Under the pieces are notes generated by a model that was given only the letters and a program-made list of their open reading frames with translations, was not told the DNA's origin and ran no database searches. A stretch of 64,000 nt of DNA from Streptomyces davaonensis JCM 4913 (lineage in GTDB: Bacteria > Actinomycetota > Actinomycetes > Streptomycetales > Streptomycetaceae). The stretch's first letter is position 1. Every line of letters begins with the position of its first letter. The translations under genes and the position numbers were made by a program. Of this stretch, positions 1-8,464 are shown piece after piece. The stretch covers positions 1,522,053 to 1,586,052 of the forward strand of contig NC_020504.1 in NCBI RefSeq assembly GCF_000349325.1, read 5' to 3'.

Positions 1-12
1 CTAGCTAGCTAG
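1..12. other. Probable artificial contig linker
   Basis: The window opens with CTAGCTAGCTAG, three direct copies of CTAG. This 12-mer carries TAG in all six frames, and CTAG is normally rare in Streptomyces DNA. A six-frame stop linker of this kind is used when draft contigs are joined. It could also be natural sequence. The reading frame that follows is open from base 13 and is stopped by the in-frame TAG at 10-12, so the gene here is cut by the join. Confidence 0.6.
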
Positions 13-255
13 CCCGCGCCACCCCGCCCGCGGCCGACCCCGCCGCCCGCACCCACCCCGCCGCCGAGCCCCGAGCCGACTCCGACGCCGTCGGCCAAGC
101 CCGCCCCGCGCCCCTCCGTGACCCCGGTGCACTACCCGCGCCACCGCGCCACGGCCAAGCGGCCGCCCACCCGCGGTGCCACCGCACCCCTCACCTTCGT
201 CCTGCTCATCGCCGCGCCCGCGATCGTCGCCGTCGCCGCGCTGCGCCCGCGCTGA
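13..255 (+). CDS. C-terminal fragment of a proline-rich membrane protein
   Basis: The frame is open from base 13 to a TGA at 253-255 and has no start codon, so this is the 3' end of a gene truncated at the left edge. The visible 80 residues are first Pro/Ala/Thr-rich (PTPPPAPTPPP-like, low complexity), then basic, then one hydrophobic helix (LTFVLLIAAPAIVAVAALR) ending in Arg-Pro-Arg. This looks like a membrane anchor behind a wall-spanning Pro-rich linker. The stop is 16 bases upstream of the next start, so the two genes may be co-transcribed. The function is unknown. Confidence 0.5.
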   Translation, partial: PAPPRPRPTPPPAPTPPPSPEPTPTPSAKPAPRPSVTPVHYPRHRATAKRPPTRGATAPLTFVLLIAAPAIVAVAALRPR

Positions 256-271
256 CCCCTGGAGGCATCCC

Positions 272-1036
272 TTGCCGGAATGGCTTGTTCTCACCCTCGC
301 GATGGTGGCCGCCTGCGTCGTGGTGATCATCATCACGTTCGTCCGCCATCGCACGGCGGCGGACGACGAGGACCCCTCCGACACCCCGGACGTCATCGAG
401 TACATGACGATGTGGATCGGCGTCGTCTACGCCATCGTGCTGGGCCTGGCCATCGCGGGTGTCTGGGAGGGACGCAGCGCCGCCGAGGACCACGTCCAGG
501 CCGAGGCCATCGCCCTGCACGAGGTCTCCGAACGGGTCCGCGTCTATCCGCCCGAGGTGCGTGACCGTATTCGGGAGGATGTCAACGCCTATGTCGGACA
601 CGTCGTCACCACCGAGTGGCAGACGATGGCCGACCACGGCGAGGTGTCCGACCGCGGTGCCGAGCTGCTCCAGCGGGTCCGGGTGGACGTCACCGACTAC
701 GAGCCGCGGAGCGACTTCGAGGCCCAGGCCTACCAGCCGATCGTCGACCAGGTCGCCGCCGCCGACCAGGCGCGCAACGCCCGCGCCAGCTCGACCGGCG
801 AGACCATGCCGGGGGTGGTGTGGTTCGGGCTGATCGCCGGGGCCGTGGTCACCATCGGGATGATCCTCGCCCTCCAGATCCGGCGAACACCGCGCGAGCT
901 GATCCTCGCCGGGCTGTTCTCCGCGCTGATCGCCTTCCTGCTCTTCCTCATCTGGGACTTCGACGCGCCCTACAGCCGGGGCGTCACGGCGTCCGCTGAA
1001 CCGTTCCTGAACCTCTTCCCGGACGCCAAGGGCTGA
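272..1036 (+). CDS. DUF4239 (bestrophin-like) membrane protein
   Basis: A 254-residue integral membrane protein of the DUF4239 family. I chose the TTG at 272 because GGAGG lies at 261-265, six bases upstream, and because the protein then begins directly with a membrane helix (PEWLVLTLAMVAACVVVIII). A second hydrophobic stretch (WIGVVYAIVLGLAIAGVWEG) follows, then a soluble helical region of about 120 residues, then two closely spaced helices near the C-terminus (VVWFGLIAGAVVTIGMILAL and LILAGLFSALIAFLLFLIWDF). The family is described as bestrophin-like and may be a channel, but no substrate is known. An upstream in-frame ATG would overlap the previous gene and lacks a good ribosome site. Confidence 0.8.
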   Translation: MPEWLVLTLAMVAACVVVIIITFVRHRTAADDEDPSDTPDVIEYMTMWIGVVYAIVLGLAIAGVWEGRSAAEDHVQAEAIALHEVSERVRVYPPEVRDRIREDVNAYVGHVVTTEWQTMADHGEVSDRGAELLQRVRVDVTDYEPRSDFEAQAYQPIVDQVAAADQARNARASSTGETMPGVVWFGLIAGAVVTIGMILALQIRRTPRELILAGLFSALIAFLLFLIWDFDAPYSRGVTASAEPFLNLFPDAKG

Positions 1037-1259
1037 CGGCGACTCATCCGGGTTCCCTGCCGGGGGCGGGGGCGACACGCCGTCGCCGTCCCCCGGCCGC
1101 GGGAACGTCCGTCCCCTGAGCGGCCCACACGCTTGCCCCATTCGCACGACTGCGTTCGCGCAGGTGTGCGCACCTTCCTAGCGTTTCGATCATCGAGGTG
1201 CATTTCTGGCGCAAGCGGAAACGGTCCGCAGCTGCTCCTCGGGGACCGGAGGAACCACC

Positions 1260-1793
1260 ATGCGCGCGATACGCGTCGCTACGGCCGCACTGCTGGGCCT
1301 GACCGCCCTGACCCTCACCGCGCCCGCCGCCCAGGCCAAGGGCGAGGACAACATCACGCCGTTCGGCTTCAGCGTCCTGCCCTCCACCATCGCCGCGGGC
1401 GGACAGGTCACCCTGAGGATCGAACGGGACGGCGGCTGCAAGGGACCGGCGACGGTGACCTCCGCGGTGTTCGACACGGTCACCATCCCGCCGAGCCAGT
1501 CGCACACGACGGCCGTCGTGGACTGGGACGCCAAGCCGGGGGCGATGTACAAGGTGACGTTCGCCTGTGACGGCGTCAGCGGGTCCACGGATCTGACCAT
1601 CGCCGGCGGCCGGCCCACCGGCCATCCGATCCCGCAGCCGCTCGTCCCGCCGCGCGGAGTGCACGCCGGTGAGGGCGGCAGCGTCGCCGGGTTCGACCTC
1701 AAGGAGATCGGTCTCGGCGCCGTGCTCATCGCGGGCTCGATCGGAGCCGCCTACCGGCTCTCCCGCAAGCGCACCTCGGAGGAGGGCGGCTGA
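1260..1793 (+). CDS. Secreted, C-terminally anchored surface protein (paralogue A)
   Basis: A 177-residue protein with a classical signal peptide (MRAIRVATAALLGLTALTLT, cut after AQA), a beta-rich domain of about 85 residues with two cysteines, a Pro/Gly linker, and a C-terminal helix (IGLGAVLIAGSIGAAY) followed by Arg/Lys. The start ATG is preceded by GGAGGAACC. The core shares the pattern LPSxIAxGGQxTxxxxxxC and the C-terminal anchor with the convergent gene at 1908-2393, so the two are distant paralogues. No LPXTG motif is present despite the sortase gene nearby. It is probably displayed on the outer face of the membrane; the function is unknown. Confidence 0.75.
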   Translation: MRAIRVATAALLGLTALTLTAPAAQAKGEDNITPFGFSVLPSTIAAGGQVTLRIERDGGCKGPATVTSAVFDTVTIPPSQSHTTAVVDWDAKPGAMYKVTFACDGVSGSTDLTIAGGRPTGHPIPQPLVPPRGVHAGEGGSVAGFDLKEIGLGAVLIAGSIGAAYRLSRKRTSEEGG

Positions 1794-1815
1794 CCCCCGC
1801 CGACGCCCCGCGCAC

Positions 1816-1860
1816 AGGCCTTCGCCCCGGTCCCCCGCGAGGGGGCCGGGGCGAAGGCCT
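1816..1860. terminator. Bidirectional hairpin terminator
   Basis: A near-perfect inverted repeat lies between two convergent genes. Bases 1816-1830 pair with 1846-1860 (15 bp), and after one bulged T, CCCCC (1832-1836) pairs with GGGGG (1841-1845) around a GCGA tetraloop. It sits 23 bases after one stop codon and 47 before the other, so it probably terminates both genes. Confidence 0.85.
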
Positions 1861-1907
1861 TCTTCGTTGACGTGCGATCCCCGAAGAGCGCCGGAAAGAG
1901 CGTCGGA

Positions 1908-2393
1908 TCAGATCCGCTTCTCGGACCGGCGACGCATCCAGAACAGCCCACCGCCGATGACCGCGGCGGCCACCAGACCGCCGCCGATGGCGATGTCGGT
2001 CGGCGTGGCCCCGGACGTGGAGCTGCCGCCGATACCGCCCTGCACACCGCCGATGACGGTGAAGGCGGCCGGGCGGGTCAGCGTCTTGCCGTCGCAGTTG
2101 ACGGTGATGTCGTGCGTGCCGGGGCGCGCGTTGGAGTTGATCGTCGCCGTGCCCTTCGAAGTCTCGTTGGCGCCGTGGATGGGCGACAGCGAAGTCGAGG
2201 GGAAGGCGTTGGAGGTCGCGGTGCCGCCGTTGCGGCAGCCGTCGACAGTGATGGTCAGCTGGCCACCGCGGGCGATGACGCTGGGCAGGGCGACGATATT
2301 GCTCGGGGTGTCCCAAGCGACGGCCGCCGGGGCGGCAAGCCCGAGGGCGGCCACCGCCGCCGCTGACACCACCAGGGCGCGAGAGTTACGCAT
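1908..2393 (-). CDS. Secreted, C-terminally anchored surface protein (paralogue B)
   Basis: A 161-residue exported protein with a signal peptide (MRNSRALVVSAAAVAALGLA, cut near AVA), a domain with the pattern LPSVIARGGQLTITVDGC and a second cysteine (TVNCDGK), a Gly/Ser linker, and a C-terminal helix (AIGGGLVAAAVIGGGLFWM) followed by RRRSEKR. The ATG at 2393 has GGAGGA just upstream. It converges on the related gene at 1260-1793. The same plan (export, two Cys, membrane anchor) suggests both are cell-envelope proteins, perhaps expressed in different growth phases. No enzymatic motif is visible. Confidence 0.75.
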   Translation of the reverse strand: MRNSRALVVSAAAVAALGLAAPAAVAWDTPSNIVALPSVIARGGQLTITVDGCRNGGTATSNAFPSTSLSPIHGANETSKGTATINSNARPGTHDITVNCDGKTLTRPAAFTVIGGVQGGIGGSSTSGATPTDIAIGGGLVAAAVIGGGLFWMRRRSEKRI

Positions 2394-2735
2394 CTGATCC
2401 TCCGCGGAAGACGCCCCGGGAACCGTCCCCGGTCGATCGGCGAGAAAGCGCCTCCCAGAAAGACCCTCAGATGCCCGGCACAGGGCCGCATTTCGAGAAT
2501 GGTCCGTCCTGGTGAGCGGACACGCCGAAGGAAAACCTCACAATCGGATATTGCCGCAGGTCACGGACCGTCAGAAATTTCCTGGTCACGGCAACTCGGA
2601 TGGCGCACCAAGGATTGCCGAACGGAGTCGTGGCCACCCGTTCGCAGTCGCACCCGTCGCCGGTTTCACGCGCGGCGCTTAGCGTTCCCGTATGCGCGAA
2701 TGACGTGGCGACGGCCGCGTCGAGAGGGGAAACGA
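2394..2735. promoter_or_regulatory. Divergent promoter region
   Basis: About 340 bases without a gene separate surface protein B (minus strand) from the sortase gene (plus strand). The stretch is less GC-rich than its surroundings (for example around 2530-2600, with TCACAATCGGATATTG). It presumably holds both promoters. I cannot assign a sigma-factor consensus or an operator with confidence. Confidence 0.4.
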
Positions 2736-3398
2736 ATGATTGGGTCCGAGCTGGCCGAAGAGGAGGAGCGGCGGAAGAAGCGCGCTCCTTGGGGCGTGAT
2801 AGCGCTTGTTCTGCTGACCGGCCTCGCGCTCATTCGGAATGGTTCGGGGGAGTTCGACGTGGGCCCGCCGCAGCCCGCGTCGGCCGCCGCGGCGGACAGC
2901 CGGGTATCGGGCGGCACCTTCGCGAACGCCGCGGCCCCGCTGCCGTACGCCGTGCCGGACCGGGTGCGGATCCCGGCGATCCAGGTCGACGCGCCGATGA
3001 TGCCGGTGGGCCTGGACGCGAACGGCTGGGTCGACGCGCCGCCGCCGGAGGACCCGAACCTGGCGGGCTGGTTCACCGGTGCCGTGTCGCCCGGCGAGAA
3101 AGGCACCGCGGTCGTCGTGGGGCATGTGGACAACAGCCAAGGGCCCGCCGTGTTCTACGGGCTCGGCGCCCTGAAAAAGGGAAATCGCGTCGAGGTGGCG
3201 CGCAAGGACGGAAAGACCGCCGTCTTCGAGATCTACGGCATCGAGGTCTTCGAGAAGAACGACTTCCCCGGCGATCGCGTCTACGCCTCCAAGGGCACCG
3301 CGGAATTGCGGGTCATCACCTGCGGCGGCGGTTTCTCCAAGCAGAGCGGCTACGCGGGCAATGTGGTCACCTTCGCCCGCCTGGTCGAGGTCCGCTGA
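2736..3398 (+). CDS. Sortase family transpeptidase (class F-like)
   Basis: A 220-residue protein with a short basic cytoplasmic N-terminus, one membrane helix (residues 19-33) and an extracellular sortase domain (about 75-220). The catalytic His is in GHVDNS (H130) and the catalytic Cys in ITCGGG (C196), the TCGG form typical of actinobacterial class F sortases. The ATG at 2736 follows GAGGGG at 2724-2729 and puts the membrane helix near the N-terminus; longer starts in this frame add unrelated sequence. The arginine that completes a sortase active site is not obvious: after C196 the first Arg is R215, and the segment SGYAGNVV has none. Substrates are not evident, because neither neighbouring surface protein carries an LPXTG-like signal. 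Confidence 0.8.
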   Translation: MIGSELAEEEERRKKRAPWGVIALVLLTGLALIRNGSGEFDVGPPQPASAAAADSRVSGGTFANAAAPLPYAVPDRVRIPAIQVDAPMMPVGLDANGWVDAPPPEDPNLAGWFTGAVSPGEKGTAVVVGHVDNSQGPAVFYGLGALKKGNRVEVARKDGKTAVFEIYGIEVFEKNDFPGDRVYASKGTAELRVITCGGGFSKQSGYAGNVVTFARLVEVR

Positions 3399-3431
3399 GC
3401 GTGCCCCGGCCGGGCGGGCGCAGGCCGCCGG

Positions 3432-4280
3432 TCAGGTGTACTGCCGCCGGGGGACGGTGATGTGGTAGCCGGAGTCCAGCAGTTCGGGGAGATAGTCCCG
3501 CAGGGCGTGGACACTTTGGGAACGGTCGCCCCCGGCGTCGTGCGAGAGCACCACGACGCCGGGGGCGGCGCCGTCCGTGACCCGGCCCACGATGGTGCGG
3601 GCGCCGGGGGTGGTCCAGTCGAGGGTGTCGACGGTCCAGGCCAGGGGTTCCATGCCGAGTTCGGCGCCGAGCTGGAACGCGGCGCGGTTCCAGGCGCCGT
3701 AGGGCGCGCGGAACCACTGGGGGCGTTCGCCGGTGGCCTCCTCGACGACATCGCTGGTGCGTTCCATCTGGGAGCGGATCTGACGTCGGGTCAGCCTGGT
3801 GAGGAGCGGGTGGGACCAGGTGTGGTTGCCGACCACATGGCCCTCCTCCGCCATCCGGGCCAGCAGATCCGGGCGGGCCGCCGCCATCTCCCCGCACACG
3901 AAGAACATCGCGCGCACGTCGTACTCGGCGAGGGTGTCGAGGACGGCGGGCGTATAGCGGGGGTCGGGGCCGTCGTCGAAGGTCAGCACCATGGTCCGGC
4001 CGCGGCCGGTCATCCGCAGCAGCGGCGTTCGGCGGACCGGGACATGGCGGGGCGCCGCGCGGGGCGGGCCATAGCCGGTGAGGGGTTGGAGTCGGTAGGC
4101 GGAGGGCTTGAGCGCGGGGCGCGCCTGGGGGCCCGCGGCGGGGGCGGCGGTCCTGACCGGCTCGGCGTCGGCGCCCAGCGCGATCAGACCGGCGGTACCA
4201 GCGGCGCCGACAGCGGCGACACCGGCGAACAGGGCCCGGCGCCGAGTGAGCAGCCGGGTGAGCAACTGATCCTTCTGCAT
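3432..4280 (-). CDS. Polysaccharide deacetylase (NodB domain), exported
   Basis: A 282-residue protein of carbohydrate esterase family 4. A twin-arginine-like signal (RRRALFAGVAAVGAAGTAGL) is followed by a Pro-rich spacer and the NodB domain from about residue 90. Visible motifs are TFDDGPD (catalytic base and metal Asp), HTWSHP (metal His), RAPYG, DTLDW and LSHDAGGDR. All key residues are present, so it should remove N- or O-acetyl groups from a wall polymer such as peptidoglycan or a GlcNAc polymer, outside the membrane. It converges on the sortase gene with a 33-base gap and may act with it in envelope maintenance. Confidence 0.88.
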   Translation of the reverse strand: MQKDQLLTRLLTRRRALFAGVAAVGAAGTAGLIALGADAEPVRTAAPAAGPQARPALKPSAYRLQPLTGYGPPRAAPRHVPVRRTPLLRMTGRGRTMVLTFDDGPDPRYTPAVLDTLAEYDVRAMFFVCGEMAAARPDLLARMAEEGHVVGNHTWSHPLLTRLTRRQIRSQMERTSDVVEEATGERPQWFRAPYGAWNRAAFQLGAELGMEPLAWTVDTLDWTTPGARTIVGRVTDGAAPGVVVLSHDAGGDRSQSVHALRDYLPELLDSGYHITVPRRQYT

Positions 4281-4424
4281 GACTCATCAGTCGCCCGGCC
4301 GACCACCGACGCACCACGACGACACTGGACCGGCCGCAGGATTCCACCCGCCCGGCCCATGACGGACCGTCAGCCATGCCGCCCTTCGATGGTGGGATCT
4401 GCTGGTTCCGATAGCCTCGGCGCC

Positions 4425-4886
4425 GTGACGGAACAGCACGCGCACCGGTTCGAGCGGGGTACGGACGGACCGAAGGTCATCGTGGTCGGGGTGGACGGCT
4501 CCGACTCCTCGTTGCGGGCCGCGGCCTACGCGGGCGGGCTCGCCCGGCGGCAGCACGCGCTGCTGGCCGTGGTGTACGTCCAGCCGGTGATGGCGGCGGG
4601 CGCGGCGATGGGGGCGCCGGTCGGCGAGGTGACCGACGAGATCGCCGAGGATCTGGTGGCGCAGATCCGGGAGGCCACCGAGCGCACGAAGGGGATATTC
4701 GATGTGCGCTGGGAGTTCCACACCTTCCGCGGCGACCCCTACAGCGGCCTGGTCAAGGCCGCCGACGACCTGAAGGCGGACGCCGTGGTGGTCGGCGCCT
4801 CGGAGCAGGCCGGGCACCGCATCGTGGGCTCGGTCGCGATCCGGCTGGTCAAGGCGGGGCGCTGGCCGGTGACGGTCGTGCCGTAG
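4425..4886 (+). CDS. Universal stress protein (UspA family)
   Basis: A 153-residue single-domain Usp. The GTG at 4425 was chosen because the family start (VIVVGVDGSDSS) follows about 18 residues later; upstream sequence in the frame is the antisense of the deacetylase. The ATP-binding signature near the C-terminus is VGASEQAGHRIVGSVAIRL, which fits the G-x2-G-x9-G-[S/T] pattern imperfectly (A and E replace parts of the first Gly pair), so ATP binding is likely but unproven. Usp genes of this kind sit beside hypoxia or dormancy genes in actinobacteria, which fits the hydrogenase-like operon 600 bases downstream. Confidence 0.85.
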   Translation: MTEQHAHRFERGTDGPKVIVVGVDGSDSSLRAAAYAGGLARRQHALLAVVYVQPVMAAGAAMGAPVGEVTDEIAEDLVAQIREATERTKGIFDVRWEFHTFRGDPYSGLVKAADDLKADAVVVGASEQAGHRIVGSVAIRLVKAGRWPVTVVP

Positions 4887-4978
4887 GACGCCGCGCAAGG
4901 TCCTTTCGGCCCTCCTTCCTGTCCCCGGTCGGCCCTGGCGTGCCCCGTGCCGTCCCGGGACGATCAAGCGGACTTCTG

Positions 4979-5515
4979 ATGGGGCAGGTTTCCCGGGCGA
5001 CGGGGAGAAAGGACGACGCCGAGGTGATCGCTGTTGTGGGGCACCCCGATCTCAGCGGGTCGACGCTTGAGCTGGTGGAGGAGGAGCTGCGCTCCCGGCT
5101 GGCGAGCTTCGCCAAGGCGGGCAAGGCCGGACTGGTCCGCGCGGGGAAGGGAGTGCCGGTGGCGTTCGGCCGGGCCGCCCGCAAGGCGGGCCTCGCCCTG
5201 GTGACGGTGCTGCCGTCGCACCACAGCGTGCCCGCGCACCTGCCCGAGCCCGACCGGAAGGCGGCCGGTGAGCTGCTCCTGCTGTCGGAGCAGGTGCGGC
5301 TGATGGAGTACGACCTGGACGACCGGGGCGCGTGCGTGGCCACGGACGAGAGTCTGCTGCGCAGTTGCGAGCATGTGCTGGTGGTGTGGGACGGCTCGCC
5401 GTCGAACGGACGGGACGCGACGGCCCATCTGGTGGCCTACGCCCGCAGCCACGGAATCGATGTCGAGGTGCTCTGGCCTTCGGGGGCCGTGCGTCACAGG
5501 TCGTTGCCCGCGTAG
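4979..5515 (+). CDS. Hypothetical protein with Rossmann-like pattern
   Basis: A 178-residue soluble protein starting at ATG 4979 (a GTG at about 5024, just before IAVVGHPDLSGST, is an alternative start). Alternating hydrophobic strands and helices (VIAVVGHPDL, GLVRAGKGVPVAFG, LALVTVLPSH, HVLVVWDGSPSNGRDATAHLVAYARSHGIDVEVLW) suggest a Rossmann-like nucleotide- or sugar-phosphate-handling fold. I do not recognise the family. Its 3' end overlaps the 3' end of the convergent hydrogenase-like large subunit by 22 bases. Its position after the Usp gene hints at a stress role, but that is inference only. Confidence 0.6.
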   Translation: MGQVSRATGRKDDAEVIAVVGHPDLSGSTLELVEEELRSRLASFAKAGKAGLVRAGKGVPVAFGRAARKAGLALVTVLPSHHSVPAHLPEPDRKAAGELLLLSEQVRLMEYDLDDRGACVATDESLLRSCEHVLVVWDGSPSNGRDATAHLVAYARSHGIDVEVLWPSGAVRHRSLPA

Positions 5516-6975
5516 GAGAGGTTGAAGCTCTTATTGGTCAGCGGGAAGTCCGGGACGATGGTGTCGGCCAACGCCACGGGCAGTGCGGGCCAGTTGAAGA
5601 AGGACGGGTCGACCGGCTTGACCCGGGCGAGGGTGCCGTCGGGGGCGAGTTCGACGCGGGTGGCGATGGTGCCCCGCCAGCCCTCCACCAGGCCCACCCC
5701 CGTCCGGGGTCCGGTCAGGGGCTCGGGTGGGGGCGCCAGTACGGCGCCGGGCGCGGAGAGCCCCTCGGTGAACTGTCCGATCAGGGCGAGCGAGGTGTCG
5801 ATCTCCTCGGCGCGGACCAGGAAGCGGGCCAGCACGTCGCCGCTGTCGTGCACGGGTACGTCGAGCCGGTTGCCGTAGCCGGTGAAGGGATGGGCGACCC
5901 GTGCGTCGTTCGCGAGTCCGCTGGCGCGGGCGACGTAGCCGAGGCAGCCGATCTCCCGGGCGGCCTCCATGTGCAGGATCGCGGTGCCGGTGAAGCGGTC
6001 GCGGACGGTGGAGTGGCCGAGCGCGAGGTCGGTGATCTCGCGGACGTCCTCGCCGATGGTCTTCAGGCGCCCGAGGTCCGGTACGGAGTGGAGTGCGGCG
6101 CCGCCGGGGACGACGCCGCCGCGCAGCAGTCGGTGGCCGGTGATCTCCTCGTTGAGGCGCAGGAGTTGCTCGCGGACGCGCTGGGCGTGGGCGTTGAGGA
6201 TGCCGTGTCCGACGTCGTTGCAGAGCATGCCGAGGTCGGCGACGTGGTTGTGGATCCGCTCCAGTTCCAGCAGCATCGCGCGGGCCCGCTGGGCGTCCTC
6301 CGGCACCTGGATGCCGGTGGCCTCCTCGACGGCCAGGCAGTAGGCGAGGGCGTGGCCCACGGCGGTGTCGCCGCTGATGCGCTCGGCGAGCGGGAGTCCG
6401 GCGGCGACCGTGCGGCCCTGGAAGAGCTTCTCGATGCCCTTGTGGACGAACCAGAGGCGGGCCTTGAGCTTGAGGATGGTCTCCCCGACGACGGAGAAGC
6501 GGAAGTGACCGGGTTCGATCAGCCCGGCGTGCACCGGGCCGACCGGGATCTCGTAGACGCCATCGCCTTCCACCTCCAGGAAGGGGTACGGGCCCTCCTG
6601 CTCGCCGAAGGCCGGTGGCGGACCGGCGTCGGGGCGCATCGGGTACCAGCCGCGCGGCCAGTGGAAGTGGCGGACCAGGCGGCGGGGCAGCGGATGGTCG
6701 AGGGGGACGATGCCGAACAGGTCGCGCATCTCCCGCTCGAACCGGCCCGCGGCGAAGGACAGTTCGGCGAGCGTCGGCACTTCCGGGCGGTCGGGGTGCA
6801 GGCGGACGTGGAGTTCGGTGCGCGTGTCGGGCGGACCGGCGACGAACAGGTACACCACGCGCGGTCCGTCCTCGTCGATGTGCGCGCTGACCAGGGCGAG
6901 CCGGTGGCCCTTGCCGAGCAGGTCCGCCGCGTGCTGCGGCAGTGCGGCGAGGCTGATCCGGTACGTCGTACGCAT
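5494..6975 (-). CDS. Hydrogenase-4/NuoCD-like large subunit lacking NiFe ligands
   Basis: A 493-residue fusion of a NuoC-like domain (about 1-120, with FEREMRDLFGI and RLVRHFHWPRGWYPM) and a NuoD/HycE-like domain. It is the catalytic-subunit homologue of group 4 [NiFe] hydrogenases. However, the first CxxC that should read RICGIC is RISGDT here, and the C-terminus that should read DPCxxC ends SFNLSYAGNDL. No NiFe centre can form, as in complex I and in energy-converting hydrogenase-related (Ehr) complexes. The ATG at 6975 sits four bases after the upstream stop with GGAGG in between. It is the last gene of the operon; the product probably faces the cytoplasm on the membrane arm. It is the positional equivalent of M. 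tuberculosis Rv0087. Confidence 0.85.
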   Translation of the reverse strand: MRTTYRISLAALPQHAADLLGKGHRLALVSAHIDEDGPRVVYLFVAGPPDTRTELHVRLHPDRPEVPTLAELSFAAGRFEREMRDLFGIVPLDHPLPRRLVRHFHWPRGWYPMRPDAGPPPAFGEQEGPYPFLEVEGDGVYEIPVGPVHAGLIEPGHFRFSVVGETILKLKARLWFVHKGIEKLFQGRTVAAGLPLAERISGDTAVGHALAYCLAVEEATGIQVPEDAQRARAMLLELERIHNHVADLGMLCNDVGHGILNAHAQRVREQLLRLNEEITGHRLLRGGVVPGGAALHSVPDLGRLKTIGEDVREITDLALGHSTVRDRFTGTAILHMEAAREIGCLGYVARASGLANDARVAHPFTGYGNRLDVPVHDSGDVLARFLVRAEEIDTSLALIGQFTEGLSAPGAVLAPPPEPLTGPRTGVGLVEGWRGTIATRVELAPDGTLARVKPVDPSFFNWPALPVALADTIVPDFPLTNKSFNLSYAGNDL

Positions 6976-6979
6976 GGCG

Positions 6980-8464
6980 TCAGTGGCCTCCGATCGCCTG
7001 GGCGGCGGCGTCCAGCAGGTCGGTGAGGGGTCCGGTGGTGACACCGAGGGCGGCGCAGGCGGCCAGGCCCAGCAGCAGCGGCCACACGCCGGCGCCGTGG
7101 TGCTTCTCCGGGGTTCCCGGGCCCAGCAGCATCCGGGCCGTGCGGACGGCCAGCGCGGCGAAGGCCACCAGGACGAGCAGCAGCGCCACGGCGGTCGCCC
7201 AGCCCAGGCCGGTGTCGGCGGCGAAACCGGCGCGGGCGATGCCGAGTTCGGAGGCGAAGAGGCCGAAGGGCGGAAACGCCATCAGCGCCACGACCGCGAA
7301 GCCGAACACCCCCGCCGGGGCCGGAGCCCGGGCCAGCAGCCCCCGTACCCGTCCGATCCGGGCCGTGCCGGTCAGCTGGAGAATGCGGCCGGAGGCACAG
7401 AAGGCGACGGACTTGGCGAGGCCGTGTCCGGCGATGTGCAGCAGGGCGGCGGACAGGGCGAGGGGGCTGCCGATCGCCGCGCCGAGGGCGATCAGGCTCA
7501 TGTGCTCCATGCTGGAGTAGGCCAGCATCCGTTTGTAGTCGCGCTGGGCGAGCAGCAGTCCGGCCGCGAGGGCGAGGGTGAGCAGGGCGATCCCGGTGAG
7601 CAGGACGCGGGTGAAGTCCGGGCCGAGGGCGGCGTCGGCGATGATCCGGTAGCGCAGGATCGCGGCGAACGCGACGGACAGCAGCACTCCGGACATCAGC
7701 GCGGAGACGGGGGCGGGGGCCTGGCTGTGGGCGTCGGGCAGCCAGGCGTGCAGGGGGACGAGGCCGGCCTTGGCGCCGAACCCCAGGATGATCAGGGTGA
7801 TGCCGAGGCGGGTGACGTCCGGGTCGAGCCGGTCGGCGCGGGCGACGAGAGTGGGCCAGTCCAGGGCCCAGGCCTCGGCGATGCCGGCCTCCCGGGCCGC
7901 GTAGTAGATCAGCACGGTGCCGAGGAAGGCGAGCGCGATCCCGGCCGAGCAGATCACCACGTACTTCCAGGCGGCCTCCACCGACGTGCGGGTGTGGCGG
8001 TGGCCGACGAGGAACGCGGTGACGATGGTGGTGGCCTCGACGGCGACCCACAGCACGCCGAGGTTGGCCGTCGTCACCGCCAGGCACATGGCGGCCAGGA
8101 ACGTCTGCACCAGGGCGTGGTAGCGCCACACCGAGTCGCGGTCCGCGCGCCCGGCGGCCCGCTCGGCGGCCAGGTACGCCGGTGCCGCACCGCAGGCGAC
8201 GACCGCGACGGCGCCGACGACCAGTAGCATCCAGGCGGTCAGGGCGTCGGCCCGCAGCAGCCCGGAGTACGCCGTCCGCGGTCCGTCGTCGAGGACGGCC
8301 GCCGCCAGCAGGCCCCCGCAGAGCAGGATCACGACGGGCGCGAGGAGCCCGGCCCGGTCCGCCGGGCGCCGGGTGCGCGGGCCTGTGATCGTGTACGCCC
8401 CCGCGGCCAGCAAGGGCGCGACAGCCGGTGCGGTGAGGAGCAGGGCGGAAGCAGTGGGACTCAT
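6980..8464 (-). CDS. Hydrogenase-4 HyfF/NuoN-like antiporter subunit
   Basis: A 494-residue polytopic protein of the proton-translocating antiporter family (NuoL/M/N, MrpA/D, HyfF). It has about 13-14 hydrophobic helices. Typical motifs are the Lys helix GAKAGLVPLHAWLPDAHSQAPAPVSALMSG and the broken-helix region QRDYKRMLAYSSMEHMSL. The start overlaps the stop of the upstream gene by one base (TGATG), indicating translational coupling. In the complex it should form one ion-pumping channel of the membrane arm. It is the positional equivalent of Rv0086 (hycQ). Confidence 0.87.
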   Translation of the reverse strand: MSPTASALLLTAPAVAPLLAAGAYTITGPRTRRPADRAGLLAPVVILLCGGLLAAAVLDDGPRTAYSGLLRADALTAWMLLVVGAVAVVACGAAPAYLAAERAAGRADRDSVWRYHALVQTFLAAMCLAVTTANLGVLWVAVEATTIVTAFLVGHRHTRTSVEAAWKYVVICSAGIALAFLGTVLIYYAAREAGIAEAWALDWPTLVARADRLDPDVTRLGITLIILGFGAKAGLVPLHAWLPDAHSQAPAPVSALMSGVLLSVAFAAILRYRIIADAALGPDFTRVLLTGIALLTLALAAGLLLAQRDYKRMLAYSSMEHMSLIALGAAIGSPLALSAALLHIAGHGLAKSVAFCASGRILQLTGTARIGRVRGLLARAPAPAGVFGFAVVALMAFPPFGLFASELGIARAGFAADTGLGWATAVALLLVLVAFAALAVRTARMLLGPGTPEKHHGAGVWPLLLGLAACAALGVTTGPLTDLLDAAAQAIGGH

